Shown: positions 52,530 to 61,562 of the stretch, one piece after another
Layout of the letters: each line of letters begins with the position of its first letter
How positions within the stretch are numbered: the first letter of the stretch is position 1
DNA from: G965232465 sp965276005
GTDB lineage: Bacteria > Pseudomonadota > Alphaproteobacteria > JAQWUY01
Direction: 5' to 3'
Assembly: GCA_965276005.1 (NCBI GenBank)
Contig: OZ254962.1
Location: forward strand, 868,001-932,000
Length of the DNA: 64,000 bases
The notes under the pieces: generated by a model
The model's database searches: none
What the model saw: only the letters and a program-made list of their open reading frames with translations
Told to the model about the DNA's origin: nothing
Made by a program: the position numbers and the translations under genes

Positions 52530-54038
52530 ATGACAGCACATTTTATACCGCATTTTTTTGTCTGTGGCATTGCAACGGAGGTCAATACTTTTTCCCCCAT
52601 ATGTATCGACATCCGGGCTTTTGAGCACGCCCTACTTGCCCGCCCCAATCAGCACCCGGATACGCCTACCCTGTGTACGGCCCCGCTGATACACGCCCGA
52701 CGGTTGGCACAATCGGGGAAAATCACCCTTACTGAGGGCACCACTTGTTGGGCGGATCCGGCGGGCATGGTCAATAAACACACTTACGAAAGCCTGCGCG
52801 ATGAAATCTTGCAACAGCTGCAATCGGCAATACGACAATCGCCCGTGCATGCGGTGATTTTGTGCTTGCATGGGGCGATGGTGGCAAACGGATATAACGA
52901 CCCAGAGGGCGACCTTATCGCCCATATTCGGGCAATAGTGGGGGACGATGTGATTATATCCGCAAGCCTCGACCCGCACAGCCACCTGACGCAAAAACGC
53001 TTGGCGGGGTCGGATATTATGGTGGCGTTTAAGCACTTTCCCCATACGGATTTTTCTGAACGGGGCGAACAAGTGGTACGGTATACATATGATGCGGTAC
53101 TGGGCAACAGCCGCCCGGTTATATCGGTGTTCGATTGTAAAATGATCGATATTTTTCCCACTTCACACCCGAAGATGCGGGCGTTCGTAGACACTATGTA
53201 CGCCACAGAACAAGACCCGACAAATACGGTTATTTCCGTATCTTTGGTGCATGGATTTATGGCGGGTGATGTGCCTGAAATGGGGACAAAAATGCTGGTT
53301 GTAACCGATAACAACCCCGCCGAAGGGGCACATATCGCCAAAGACTTAGGCATGCAAGTATTTGCTATGCGGGGGCAATGTACCCCTGTGCAGATGACCG
53401 CAAAACACGCTTTGACAACCGCTATTACCGCCGCCGACACGAGCGATACACCGGTTGTTATCGCCGATATGTGGGACAACCCGGGCGGCGGCGTTGCCGG
53501 CGATGCGACAGTGATTTTAAAACACGCCCTACAAATGGACACGGGCGACAAAAAGATTGCCTTTGCCACCATTTGGGATCCGATGGCGGTACAGCTGTGT
53601 ACGGTTGCCGGCATAGGGGCAAAAATCCCGTTGCGATTCGGGGCAAAATCCGCCCCCGCCTGTGGCGATCCCGTCGACAGCATCGTCGAGGTCAAAAACA
53701 TTGTCGCAAACGCCACTCAAACATTTTGCGACAGTATCGTCAACATGGGCGACAGCGTGCTGATATGCGTACACGGCATACAGGTTATTTTAAACTCCGT
53801 ACGGGCACAAGTATTTGAACGCAGCGTATTTACCGCATTGGGAATCGATCCCCTTGCACAAGACATATTGGTTGTCAAATCGACCAACCATTTTTACGGT
53901 GATTTTTGCAAAATAAGCGATACTATTTTGTACTGTGATGCCGGCGATCCCTATCCCAACAAGCCGGCAAAGACAACATATATGCACGCCCCAAATGACA
54001 TTTGGCCTAAGGTGGAAAATCCACATGGCAGCGATTAG
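52530..54038 (+). CDS. M81 family (MlrC-like) metallopeptidase
   Basis: A 502-residue member of the M81 family, whose best-known member MlrC degrades linearised microcystin. Conserved pieces are the N-terminal VCGIATEVNTFSP, HAVILCLHGAMVANGYNDPEGDLI (about 105-128), SLDPHSHLT, FKHFPHTDFSERGEQ and the late ADMWDNPGGGVAGDAT. Zinc-binding His and Asp are expected in the LHGAM and DPHSH segments. No signal peptide. First gene of a plus-strand trio with RidA and a D-threonine-aldolase-like enzyme, suggesting use of unusual or D-amino-acid peptides. Confidence 0.92.
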   Translation: MTAHFIPHFFVCGIATEVNTFSPICIDIRAFEHALLARPNQHPDTPTLCTAPLIHARRLAQSGKITLTEGTTCWADPAGMVNKHTYESLRDEILQQLQSAIRQSPVHAVILCLHGAMVANGYNDPEGDLIAHIRAIVGDDVIISASLDPHSHLTQKRLAGSDIMVAFKHFPHTDFSERGEQVVRYTYDAVLGNSRPVISVFDCKMIDIFPTSHPKMRAFVDTMYATEQDPTNTVISVSLVHGFMAGDVPEMGTKMLVVTDNNPAEGAHIAKDLGMQVFAMRGQCTPVQMTAKHALTTAITAADTSDTPVVIADMWDNPGGGVAGDATVILKHALQMDTGDKKIAFATIWDPMAVQLCTVAGIGAKIPLRFGAKSAPACGDPVDSIVEVKNIVANATQTFCDSIVNMGDSVLICVHGIQVILNSVRAQVFERSVFTALGIDPLAQDILVVKSTNHFYGDFCKISDTILYCDAGDPYPNKPAKTTYMHAPNDIWPKVENPHGSD

Positions 54039-54074
54039 AATTTTTATAACACAACACAACTGAGGAGAAAAATT

Positions 54075-54464
54075 ATGAGTATAATCCGTTATGGTTTTGA
54101 CAAAAATGGTGCCGGTGGGCAGAACTTGCCGTTTTCACGGGCGACACAAGCGGATGGCTGGCTGTATGTTTCCGGGCAGGTGCCTATGGAAAACGGCGAA
54201 ATTGTCGGCACCAACATTATTGAGCAAACCCATAAGACAATGCAAAATATTATTGCCATCTTGGACGAGGCAGGATACACGCTGGACGATGTGGTACGGT
54301 GTGGCATTTGGCTGGACGACGCACGGGATTTTTGGTCGATGAACGGGGTCTACAAACAGTACTTTAATAACGGTGCCCCCGCCCGTGCCTGCGTACAGTC
54401 GACCATGATGGTCGATTGCAAGGTCGAGATCGACTGCATCGCTTATCGGGCGGATAAAAAATAA
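54075..54464 (+). CDS. RidA family deaminase
   Basis: A 129-residue RidA/YjgF protein, preceded by GAGGAGAAAAATT. It shows LPFSRATQADGWLYVSGQVP, the PARACVQSTMMVDCKVEIDC segment with the conserved Arg and Glu, and a family-length fold. RidA hydrolyses reactive enamines/imines formed by PLP enzymes, which fits the PLP-dependent enzyme encoded next. Confidence 0.93.
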   Translation: MSIIRYGFDKNGAGGQNLPFSRATQADGWLYVSGQVPMENGEIVGTNIIEQTHKTMQNIIAILDEAGYTLDDVVRCGIWLDDARDFWSMNGVYKQYFNNGAPARACVQSTMMVDCKVEIDCIAYRADKK

Positions 54465-54488
54465 TTTTTTATATACAGAAAAAAACAC

Positions 54489-55541
54489 ATGACCAAACAC
54501 ATTCCCACACCCTGTGTGATAATCGATGGGGATATTATGCGGGCGAACATACGGGCTGTGCAGTCGTATTTTGACGGATTGGGCATTGCCTTTCGCCCGC
54601 ATATTAAGACCCATAAAATACCTGCTATTGCCCGCTTGCAGCTGAGTGAGGGGGCGGTGGGTATCAATTGCCAAAAAATATCCGAAGCCGAACCGTTTGT
54701 CGCTGCGGGTATCACCGATGTGTTGCTTACCTATAACATTATCGGGCAAGAAAAGCTAAACAGGCTGTACGCCCTGTCGCAAAAGTGCGACCTAAAAGTT
54801 ACCGCCGACAATACAGCATGTGTGCGGGGTATGGGTGCCACTTTTGCCAAGCACGGCAAAACCCAAAAAGTCCTTATCGAATGCGACACAACCGGCGGAC
54901 GCTGTGGGGTACAAAGCCCCGAACAAGCGGCAAAATTGGCACAAGCCATCGCCCATACGGACGGTGTAACCCTGTGTGGGCTTATGACATACCCCGCCCC
55001 CGATACGGAAACGCAAGTATCACAGTTTCTAAAAACCGCCAAAACTTTCATTGAAAAACAAGGATTATCGCTGCCCATCATCAGCACGGGCGGGAGTCCC
55101 TCGTTAAAATCCGCCCATAAATACACGGGCATTACCGAATATCGGGCGGGTACTTATGTGTATGCGGATAGGTCTTTGGTATCGTATGGGACTTATACGA
55201 TGGCACAGTGTGCTTTGACGGTGCAAGCAACGGTGGTATCCGTTCCCAACGCCAGCCGCTGTATTGTCGATGCGGGGTCGAAAGCCTTGACCAGCGATTT
55301 GTTAAACCAAACCGATTATGGACATATAAAACAATTCCCCGAAGCGGTGATAAGCGGGCTCAGCGAAGAACACGGCACCGTCGACATATCAGCGTGTGCC
55401 AACAAGCCCAAAATAGGCGACATCGTGCATATTATCCCCAATCACTGCTGTGTGGTCAGCAATTTGTTCGACAGCGTATACATAAAACAAGGCGATACCC
55501 TCAGCCAGCACACCATAGCCGCTCGAGGGTGTGTTGTTTAG
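54489..55541 (+). CDS. D-threonine aldolase / DSD1-type PLP enzyme
   Basis: A 350-residue fold-type III PLP enzyme with an alanine-racemase-like N-terminal domain. RPHIKTHKIP (about 36-45) holds the PLP Lys. Also present are GINCQKISEAEPFVAAGITDVLL, IECDTTGGRCGV and STGGSPSLKSAH. The C-terminal PNHCCVVSN contains the His-x-Cys metal site typical of D-serine dehydratase (DSD1) and D-threonine aldolase. Substrate is likely a D-beta-hydroxy amino acid. Its stop overlaps the stop of the convergent adhesin 2 by four bases. Confidence 0.9.
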   Translation: MTKHIPTPCVIIDGDIMRANIRAVQSYFDGLGIAFRPHIKTHKIPAIARLQLSEGAVGINCQKISEAEPFVAAGITDVLLTYNIIGQEKLNRLYALSQKCDLKVTADNTACVRGMGATFAKHGKTQKVLIECDTTGGRCGVQSPEQAAKLAQAIAHTDGVTLCGLMTYPAPDTETQVSQFLKTAKTFIEKQGLSLPIISTGGSPSLKSAHKYTGITEYRAGTYVYADRSLVSYGTYTMAQCALTVQATVVSVPNASRCIVDAGSKALTSDLLNQTDYGHIKQFPEAVISGLSEEHGTVDISACANKPKIGDIVHIIPNHCCVVSNLFDSVYIKQGDTLSQHTIAARGCVV

Positions 55542-58500
55542 GTTGCGGACAATGTCTTTTTTGCACCAGTACGGGCGGTTTTGTCTGTCACTGTCGATTG
55601 CTGTACGAATATTTCCTTAATGGTTTCGTACAGGTTTTCGTCTAGTTTGTACAAGGGTACCGCTTTTTGGGCTTTGATATTGTGTGCCAACAATGCCATG
55701 TCGTATGTGCGGCGTATTTGGCTTTTGTATTTGGCTCTGTAGGTTACCTTGTGGGGTGTGGTAAATACGGAGGGTTGTGTGGGCGGTTGATATATCGCCT
55801 GCATATCGATACCGTTTAAATAGGCGTATATACCGGTGGTAAACAGGGTGTCGATACTGCCAACGGGGGCAGCTAATCCGCCACTTGCTCCGCCTGCTCC
55901 AGCACCGGCGGCACCTGCTGCAGCACCTGTTGCAGCGGCACCGCCGCCAATACCGCCCATGGCTACAACAGCAACGCCGGCACCTATCAATACGATAGCC
56001 GCACCGCCGCCACCGCCACCACCGCCGCCGCCACTATCGCCACTTGATACGGGTCTGTATAGGAAACCAGATTTATATTTTTGATCATCATTGGTACCAT
56101 CATTCGAATAAAACTGCGTATTGTTATGTGTTTTGTATTGGGTAAAATCGGAGGTTATACCTTTTAAAGTATTGTCATCAGCACTTTTTGTCCATATTAG
56201 GAACCGTCCTTTATTATCGTCCGTATTACCATCATCGGTGATACTCAAAGCGTCTTTATCTGAGTTGTTGGTAAATTTGTCTGCTGCCAATTCGATGGCT
56301 ATATCGCCCTTGTTTAGGTCGCCTGTGGCTTTTATTTCGCCACTGCTACGAATAACAATTTCCGAATCGGATGGGGTATCGCCTGTTTTTGTGGTGCCTG
56401 TATGTACAATGCTGACCCGTTTACCGTCCGCTTTCCACACGGTAATTTTGCCTGTTTGTTTTTTGTCGGCGGCGGCACTGTTACTGCCTTTCAGCATTTT
56501 GATAAGTAAATCATCATTGCCCCCGGATATGGTTTTACCTGTGGCAACGGTGATTTCTGCTTTGCCATCGTCCCGATCGTTTACAACAAAGTCACTATCG
56601 CTGGCGTCATTGGCTTTTATCTCAAGCCCGCCATTTACTTTTACATCATTGTTAATTATAACCGATCGCCCAGCGATTAGGGTTAATGTGCCTGTACCGG
56701 TTGTTGCGTTTATAGCATCATGTATCGTAATATCGTTACTGGCAACAATTTTTACATCTGTATTTTTTTCTAATTGCTGTTTATAGTCGTTCGCACCAAG
56801 GGGTACATTTATCAGGTATACGGCACCTTTACTATTATCCTTTTGTGCTCCCACAGCCAGCTTGCTACCATCGGCACTTAACGACACACTACTGCCAAAA
56901 TCATCATCCGTATTTAAGTCAACATTAAATTTATTAGCACCACCACCATTTTCAGATATTTTTACCACTAGCGTTACTTTGCCCCATGTGTCATCATTCT
57001 TAGAACTAACGGTGAACAGATACACCGCCCCACTACTATTAGCCCCATCGTCATCGCCCCTAGCTCCCACAGCCAATTTGCTACCATCAGCACTTAAAGA
57101 TACACTCCAGCCAAAAAAATCATAATTATCCTCCAAAGAAACATTAGCATGGCTATCAGAAAGTTTTACCGCTCGCGTAACAGTTTGCCCCCAAGACGCC
57201 CCAGCAACAGTATACAGATACACCGCTCCTCGATCCGCACCCCCATCGTCATCATTATAAGCCCCCACAGCCAGCTTGCTACCATCAGCACTTAACGACA
57301 CACTAGAACCAAAAAAATCACCACCATCCAAAGAAACATTAGCATGACTATCAGAAAGTTTTACCGCTTGCGTAACAGTTTGCCCCCAAGACGCCCCAGC
57401 AACAGTATACAGATACACCGCCCCCTTGTTATCTGTGCCAGAAACACTTTTACCATCGTCATCACCAGCCGCCCCCACAGCCAACTTATCCCCATTAGCA
57501 CTTAACGATACACTACTACCAAACTCATCATCATCCTCCAAAGAAACAGTGCCATTGCTCCCATTTGCAAGTTTTATAGATGCCCCATGAGAAAGTTTTA
57601 CCGCTTGCGTTACTGTGCTGCCCCATGTGTCACCAGAACCGCCGACAGTATACAGATACACCGCCCCTCTATCACCATCAGCATTGCCATCGTCATCTCC
57701 TCTAGCCCCCACAGCCAACTTGTCCCCATTAGCACTTAGCGATACACCACTGCCAAAATAATCATAATCATCCAAAGAAACATTGGCATGGCTATTGGAA
57801 AGTTTTACCGCTTGCGTTACCGTACTGCCCCATGTGTCACCAGAACCGCCGACAGTGTACAGATACACCGCCCCGCTATCAGTTTTCCCATCGCTACCAC
57901 GCAATGTACCCACAGCCAACTTGCTACCATCAGCACTTAACGATACACTAGCACCAAAAAAATCATTTGTAGCCAATGAAACGCTACCATCACCTGAAAG
58001 ATCAACGCCATCAGCAATCTTTTTTACCTGTGCTAATGCGGATCCCCATGTCCTTATAACGACATTTTTTGGGTCGAGTAAAATAACCCCATTGCCGGCA
58101 TTCACCCGTTTTAAACCGAAACTATCAACTCGTTTTTTGCCCGATATTTCCACCGCCCCGCCACCAGTGGCACCGGTTGCGTCTATACTGGCATAATTGT
58201 TGGTAATGTTATCCGCCCATAAAATCGCCGTACCGCCCGTACCCGATTGGGACGACACATCGACCCGTACGCCCGTGCCTAAGGAAGTTTTGCCGGCACT
58301 AACAAGGGAACTATTATCCCCCCAACGGGTTACAAATAAATCTTGGGTGCGTTTATCGAGGGGGCTGGTTTTCGGGTTGTATCCCCCACCTTGCAACGCC
58401 CCGCCTAGACGAATGCGTCCGCCTTGAGTCTTGCCCGATGCGGATACGGTACCGGACAACAATCCGACCAAGCCGTCTTTGTTGCTGATATCGATATATC

Positions 58501-59657
58501 CGCCGGTGCCGCCCGTACTGTCGGCTTTAAAATCTGCAGAGCCCAATACTTTTGTACCGCCCTTACCAGACAATCCGCCAATAAACGACAAACTGCCGCC
58601 TTTGCTGCGACCGGACACATCAAAACGGGTACTAGCATTTAGGTTCGCCCCCTGTTGTAACGCTACTTTAACCATACCGCCAACGCCATTTTGTGCCACA
58701 GCAGACACGATACCGCTGCTGTCGATAGTATCCGCCTCGATGGCAATAGTGCCGGCGTTACCATAATCCGCATCGGCGGTGATTCGCCCGTTGCCGGTAA
58801 TGCCCACCGTGCCACCACTGATCGATATAACGCCATCTGTCGAAGACACGGTATTTGCCGATACAATACCATCGATGGAAATAGTTTGGCGGAGAATATC
58901 GGAGGCATCGGCAACAGCTATATCGATAAACCCGCCCCGGGAGTCAATGGTGCCGCCTAAATCAAGGGTAGCCGAAACTTTGTTGCCTTGCGAATCGGTG
59001 AGTTTATCCCATGTGTCCGTTGGCACTTCGACCCGTAAAAAATCGTTGTTGCCGAATGACATGACAATTTTTTCACCGCCGCCAAAGCCTACTTTACCGA
59101 CAAGGGCTCGAATCGTACCCTCATTTTTAACCGCCCCACCTAGCAACGCCACAAAACCGCCATCATCGACCGAAATACTACCCCGATTCGAAACAACGCC
59201 ATTGGCACCATTTTTCGTAAATGTATACTCACCATTCAAAAAATCATTGTTGTCGATGTCGAGAGTCGAGGCAACAAAACCGCCCGTATCGATCACCCCA
59301 TCTTTGGTAATCATGATACCGTTAGGGTTGACCAAAAACACACTGCCATTAGCGTTAATCCGCCCGGCAATTTCCGAAGTAAAATCGCCCGTAACCCGAT
59401 TCAGAGTTGCCGAGTCGCTATCGGGCTGATTAAAGTTTACTGTGTTATCTTTGCCTACAGAGAAGCTACGCCAATCGATAACCGCCTTATCCGATTGCTG
59501 ATCGATGGTGAGAATATACCCCCCCCCCCCCAGCATATTTGAAATCGGCAACACCCTCCTGCACCACGCCCCCTTGTGGCAAACCACCAGCAAACACACC
59601 AGTACCCAAAGCCGAAACCGCCAACAAAGCAAATTTAACAGATTTATTCGTCATCAT
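55538..59657 (-). CDS. Phase-variable TPS-type FG-GAP adhesin, frame broken at poly-G (adhesin 2)
   Basis: Paralogue of adhesin 1. The signal peptide begins at the ATG at 59657 (GAGGAT upstream) and reads MMTNKSVKFALLAVSALGTG, ending near VFAGG. At codon 43 a run of 13 G (59519-59531) shifts the frame, giving a 56-residue peptide ending at TAA 59487-59489. With 12 or 15 G the frame would continue (YILTIDQQSDKAVIDW) into the FHA secretion domain, a beta-helical region and six FG-GAP-like repeats. Then follow a Gly/Ala hydrophobic segment (IVLIGAGVAVVAMGGIGGG) and the conserved C-terminal tail, about 1370 residues in all. As written it is off. Confidence 0.85.
59519..59531. repeat. 13-base homopolymer at the start of adhesin 2
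   Basis: Thirteen consecutive C on the plus strand (G on the coding strand), immediately after the signal peptide coding region. Frame arithmetic from the ATG at 59657 shows 13 is out of frame and 12 or 15 would be in frame. Confidence 0.95.
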
Positions 59658-59675
59658 ATTTAATCCTCATACTAT

Positions 59676-59873
59676 TTATAATGCAACAAAATATAATGCT
59701 GTTTTATGCACGACAAATAGCATATACAGCACAGTCCGAAACGCCAGCAATGTGGCAAAAAGCGTAATAATCTGCCTAAGTACAAAGGATCTTTTAAACC
59801 TTATAACATAGACGACCGATACGACAAAGGTGAACAATAAAACCGATACAAAACCTGTAAAAGGAATAAGCAT
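59676..59873 (-). CDS. Small membrane protein upstream of adhesin 2, 65 residues
   Basis: A 65-residue, mostly hydrophobic protein (LIPFTGFVSVLLFTFVVSVV, then ITLFATLLAFRTVLYMLFVV) with two likely membrane helices separated by RFKRSFVLRQ. Its ATG overlaps the stop of the 51-residue gene upstream (TAATG), and its stop lies 18 bp before the adhesin 2 start, so it belongs to the adhesin operon. Function unknown; an assembly or membrane-anchoring role is inferred from position only. Confidence 0.6.
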   Translation of the reverse strand: MLIPFTGFVSVLLFTFVVSVVYVIRFKRSFVLRQIITLFATLLAFRTVLYMLFVVHKTALYFVAL

Positions 59874-60028
59874 TACTGTTTCTGTGCTTGCTTATGTAAC
59901 ACAACATAAGTTATCACACCACCAAGCACAGCACAGCCCGCAACCACAGCCAATGCAGACGAAAACAAAGCCCCGAATGCAGCACCTATCACAAACCCCG
60001 GCAAAGCATCATCCATCTGTTTACGCAT
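59873..60028 (-). CDS. Small Gly/Ala-rich membrane protein, 51 residues
   Basis: A 51-residue protein starting MRKQMDDALPGFVIGAAFGA, with a long hydrophobic Gly/Ala helix continuing VVAGCAVLGGVITYVVL and a short basic tail HKQAQKQ. AAGGATAG gives the ribosome binding site. First gene of the adhesin 2 operon and translationally coupled to the 65-residue gene. The Gly/Ala helix resembles in character the hydrophobic segment near the adhesin C-terminus. No family is recognised. Confidence 0.6.
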   Translation of the reverse strand: MRKQMDDALPGFVIGAAFGALFSSALAVVAGCAVLGGVITYVVLHKQAQKQ

Positions 60029-60071
60029 AAATCTATCCTTTTAGTAAATGTTATAACAATTCATAGTATGT

Positions 60072-60100
60072 AATGTAACACAATGGTTTTTGTGTGTCAA
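60072..60100 (-). promoter_or_regulatory. Promoter of the adhesin 2 operon
   Basis: TTGACA (60095-60100), a 17-bp spacer and TACATT (60072-60077). It lies just after the antiporter stop and would start RNA near 60065, giving a leader of about 37 nt. Confidence 0.65.
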
Positions 60101-60102
60101 GC

Positions 60103-61041
60103 TTATAATATGCCCCCCCAAGACACCACATACACCGCATAGGCACACAAAGCACATATACCCGTTATACGGATACATTTTTTTGTATATATGGCACCTA
60201 CCAAAATCAACGATATAATCGGCAATACAACGGTTTCAATCAAAAAGTCCGCTTGGGATATGGGTATCATTTGGTACAGCCCTACGCCCGCAAGCACCAA
60301 CAAAGTATTAAACAAATTCGACCCTAGTACATTGCCTATAATCATTTCCCCTTGCTGGCGGCGGGCGGCGGATATGGTGGTGGCTATTTCCGGTAACGAA
60401 GTCCCCACCGCTACCATCGACACGCCAATAATTGCCTGTGATACCCCTAACTTAGTGGCAATCGCTATGGCACTATTGATAAGCACATCCGCCCCAATCA
60501 CCAACATTGCCAAACCGCCAACGACAAACAGCCCTATTTTATACACGGACATATGGGTAAAATCTGTGTCAGGTTCTGTAGTGTATGGACGGTTTAATAC
60601 CAATACAAAATACACCATCAACAACAGCACACCCAATACGCTGATAGCCATAGCCATACCGCCAAATACCCCCATAGCGATTAAAGGTATAAAAGCAGAC
60701 ACCACAAAAAATACACTTTCCGTACCAATATGGGAAATCCTATGGTATAGGGGGGCTAGCAGCATACCCAAACCGGCAATCAACAAGATATTTGCCATAT
60801 TGCTGCCCATCACATTGCCGACCGCAATGTCTGTGCCGTCTTTTATAACCGCCTGAAAACTGACAAACAATTCGGGGGCAGAAGTGCCAAACCCCATTAA
60901 CACCACAGACGCCAATACTTTGGAAATCCCCATTCTCACAGACGCCGACAACGCCCCAGACAACAACAACTCACCGCCCAGATATAACAACCCGATGCCC
61001 AGCCCTATATAGATAATGTCGATCATTGATTTTGTTTCCAT
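60103..61041 (-). CDS. Calcium/sodium antiporter, CaCA family
   Basis: A 312-residue membrane protein with ten predicted helices in two halves. Each half has a family alpha-repeat: GFGTSAPELFVS followed by VGNVMGSNMANILLIAG, and VAVGTSLPEIATTIS followed by IGNVLGSNLFNTLLVLAG. These acidic motifs bind the cations. It resembles YrbG-type K+-independent exchangers. The start may be this ATG, a GTG two codons earlier or an ATG five codons later (MIDIIYIG). Confidence 0.93.
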   Translation of the reverse strand: METKSMIDIIYIGLGIGLLYLGGELLLSGALSASVRMGISKVLASVVLMGFGTSAPELFVSFQAVIKDGTDIAVGNVMGSNMANILLIAGLGMLLAPLYHRISHIGTESVFFVVSAFIPLIAMGVFGGMAMAISVLGVLLLMVYFVLVLNRPYTTEPDTDFTHMSVYKIGLFVVGGLAMLVIGADVLINSAIAIATKLGVSQAIIGVSMVAVGTSLPEIATTISAARRQQGEMIIGNVLGSNLFNTLLVLAGVGLYQMIPISQADFLIETVVLPIISLILVGAIYTKKCIRITGICALCAYAVYVVSWGGIL

Positions 61042-61157
61042 ACACACATGATGGACTAGATGTAAAGTTTTTGCCCTGTTGTGTCAAGGTTTAATTTGCA
61101 ATATAACGGGCATGGGTGTAGAATATAAGCACACATAATACATACAATGGAAAAAAT

Positions 61158-61562
61158 ATGACACACGCACCCCACATTATGGCACTGATCGAAGACATCG
61201 GGTTTTTTGATTGTTGGCAGGAAAAATACGAATACATTATCAGCATGGGCAAACACCTCCCGCCTATGGAGGATGCCTTAAAAAACGACCGTACTAAGGT
61301 CGAGGGGTGTATGAGTCAGGTGTGGATACTGGCAACCAAAAATGACGATGGCAGCATGCACTTTATCGCCGATAGCGATGCTATTTTGGTGCGGGGGATT
61401 ATAGCACTGCTGATGCACATATACAACAACCAACCACCTGAGATTATTAAAAACACCGATATTCAAGCGGTGATGCAACAAATAGGGCTGGACAAAAACC
61501 TAGCCGGCAGCCGCCGCAACGGACTGTCATCGATGATAAACCGCATTAAGGGCAGCGTTTAG
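61158..61562 (+). CDS. sufE: Cysteine desulfurase sulfur acceptor SufE
   Basis: SufE accepts persulfide sulfur from SufS for Fe-S cluster assembly. The 134-residue product shows LIEDIGFFDCWQEKYEYIIS and the active-site Cys in KVEGCMSQVW, then GLDKNLAGSRRNGLSSMI. A stand-alone copy away from the suf operon. Its stop overlaps the ligA stop by four bases on the opposite strand. Confidence 0.92.
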   Translation: MTHAPHIMALIEDIGFFDCWQEKYEYIISMGKHLPPMEDALKNDRTKVEGCMSQVWILATKNDDGSMHFIADSDAILVRGIIALLMHIYNNQPPEIIKNTDIQAVMQQIGLDKNLAGSRRNGLSSMINRIKGSV

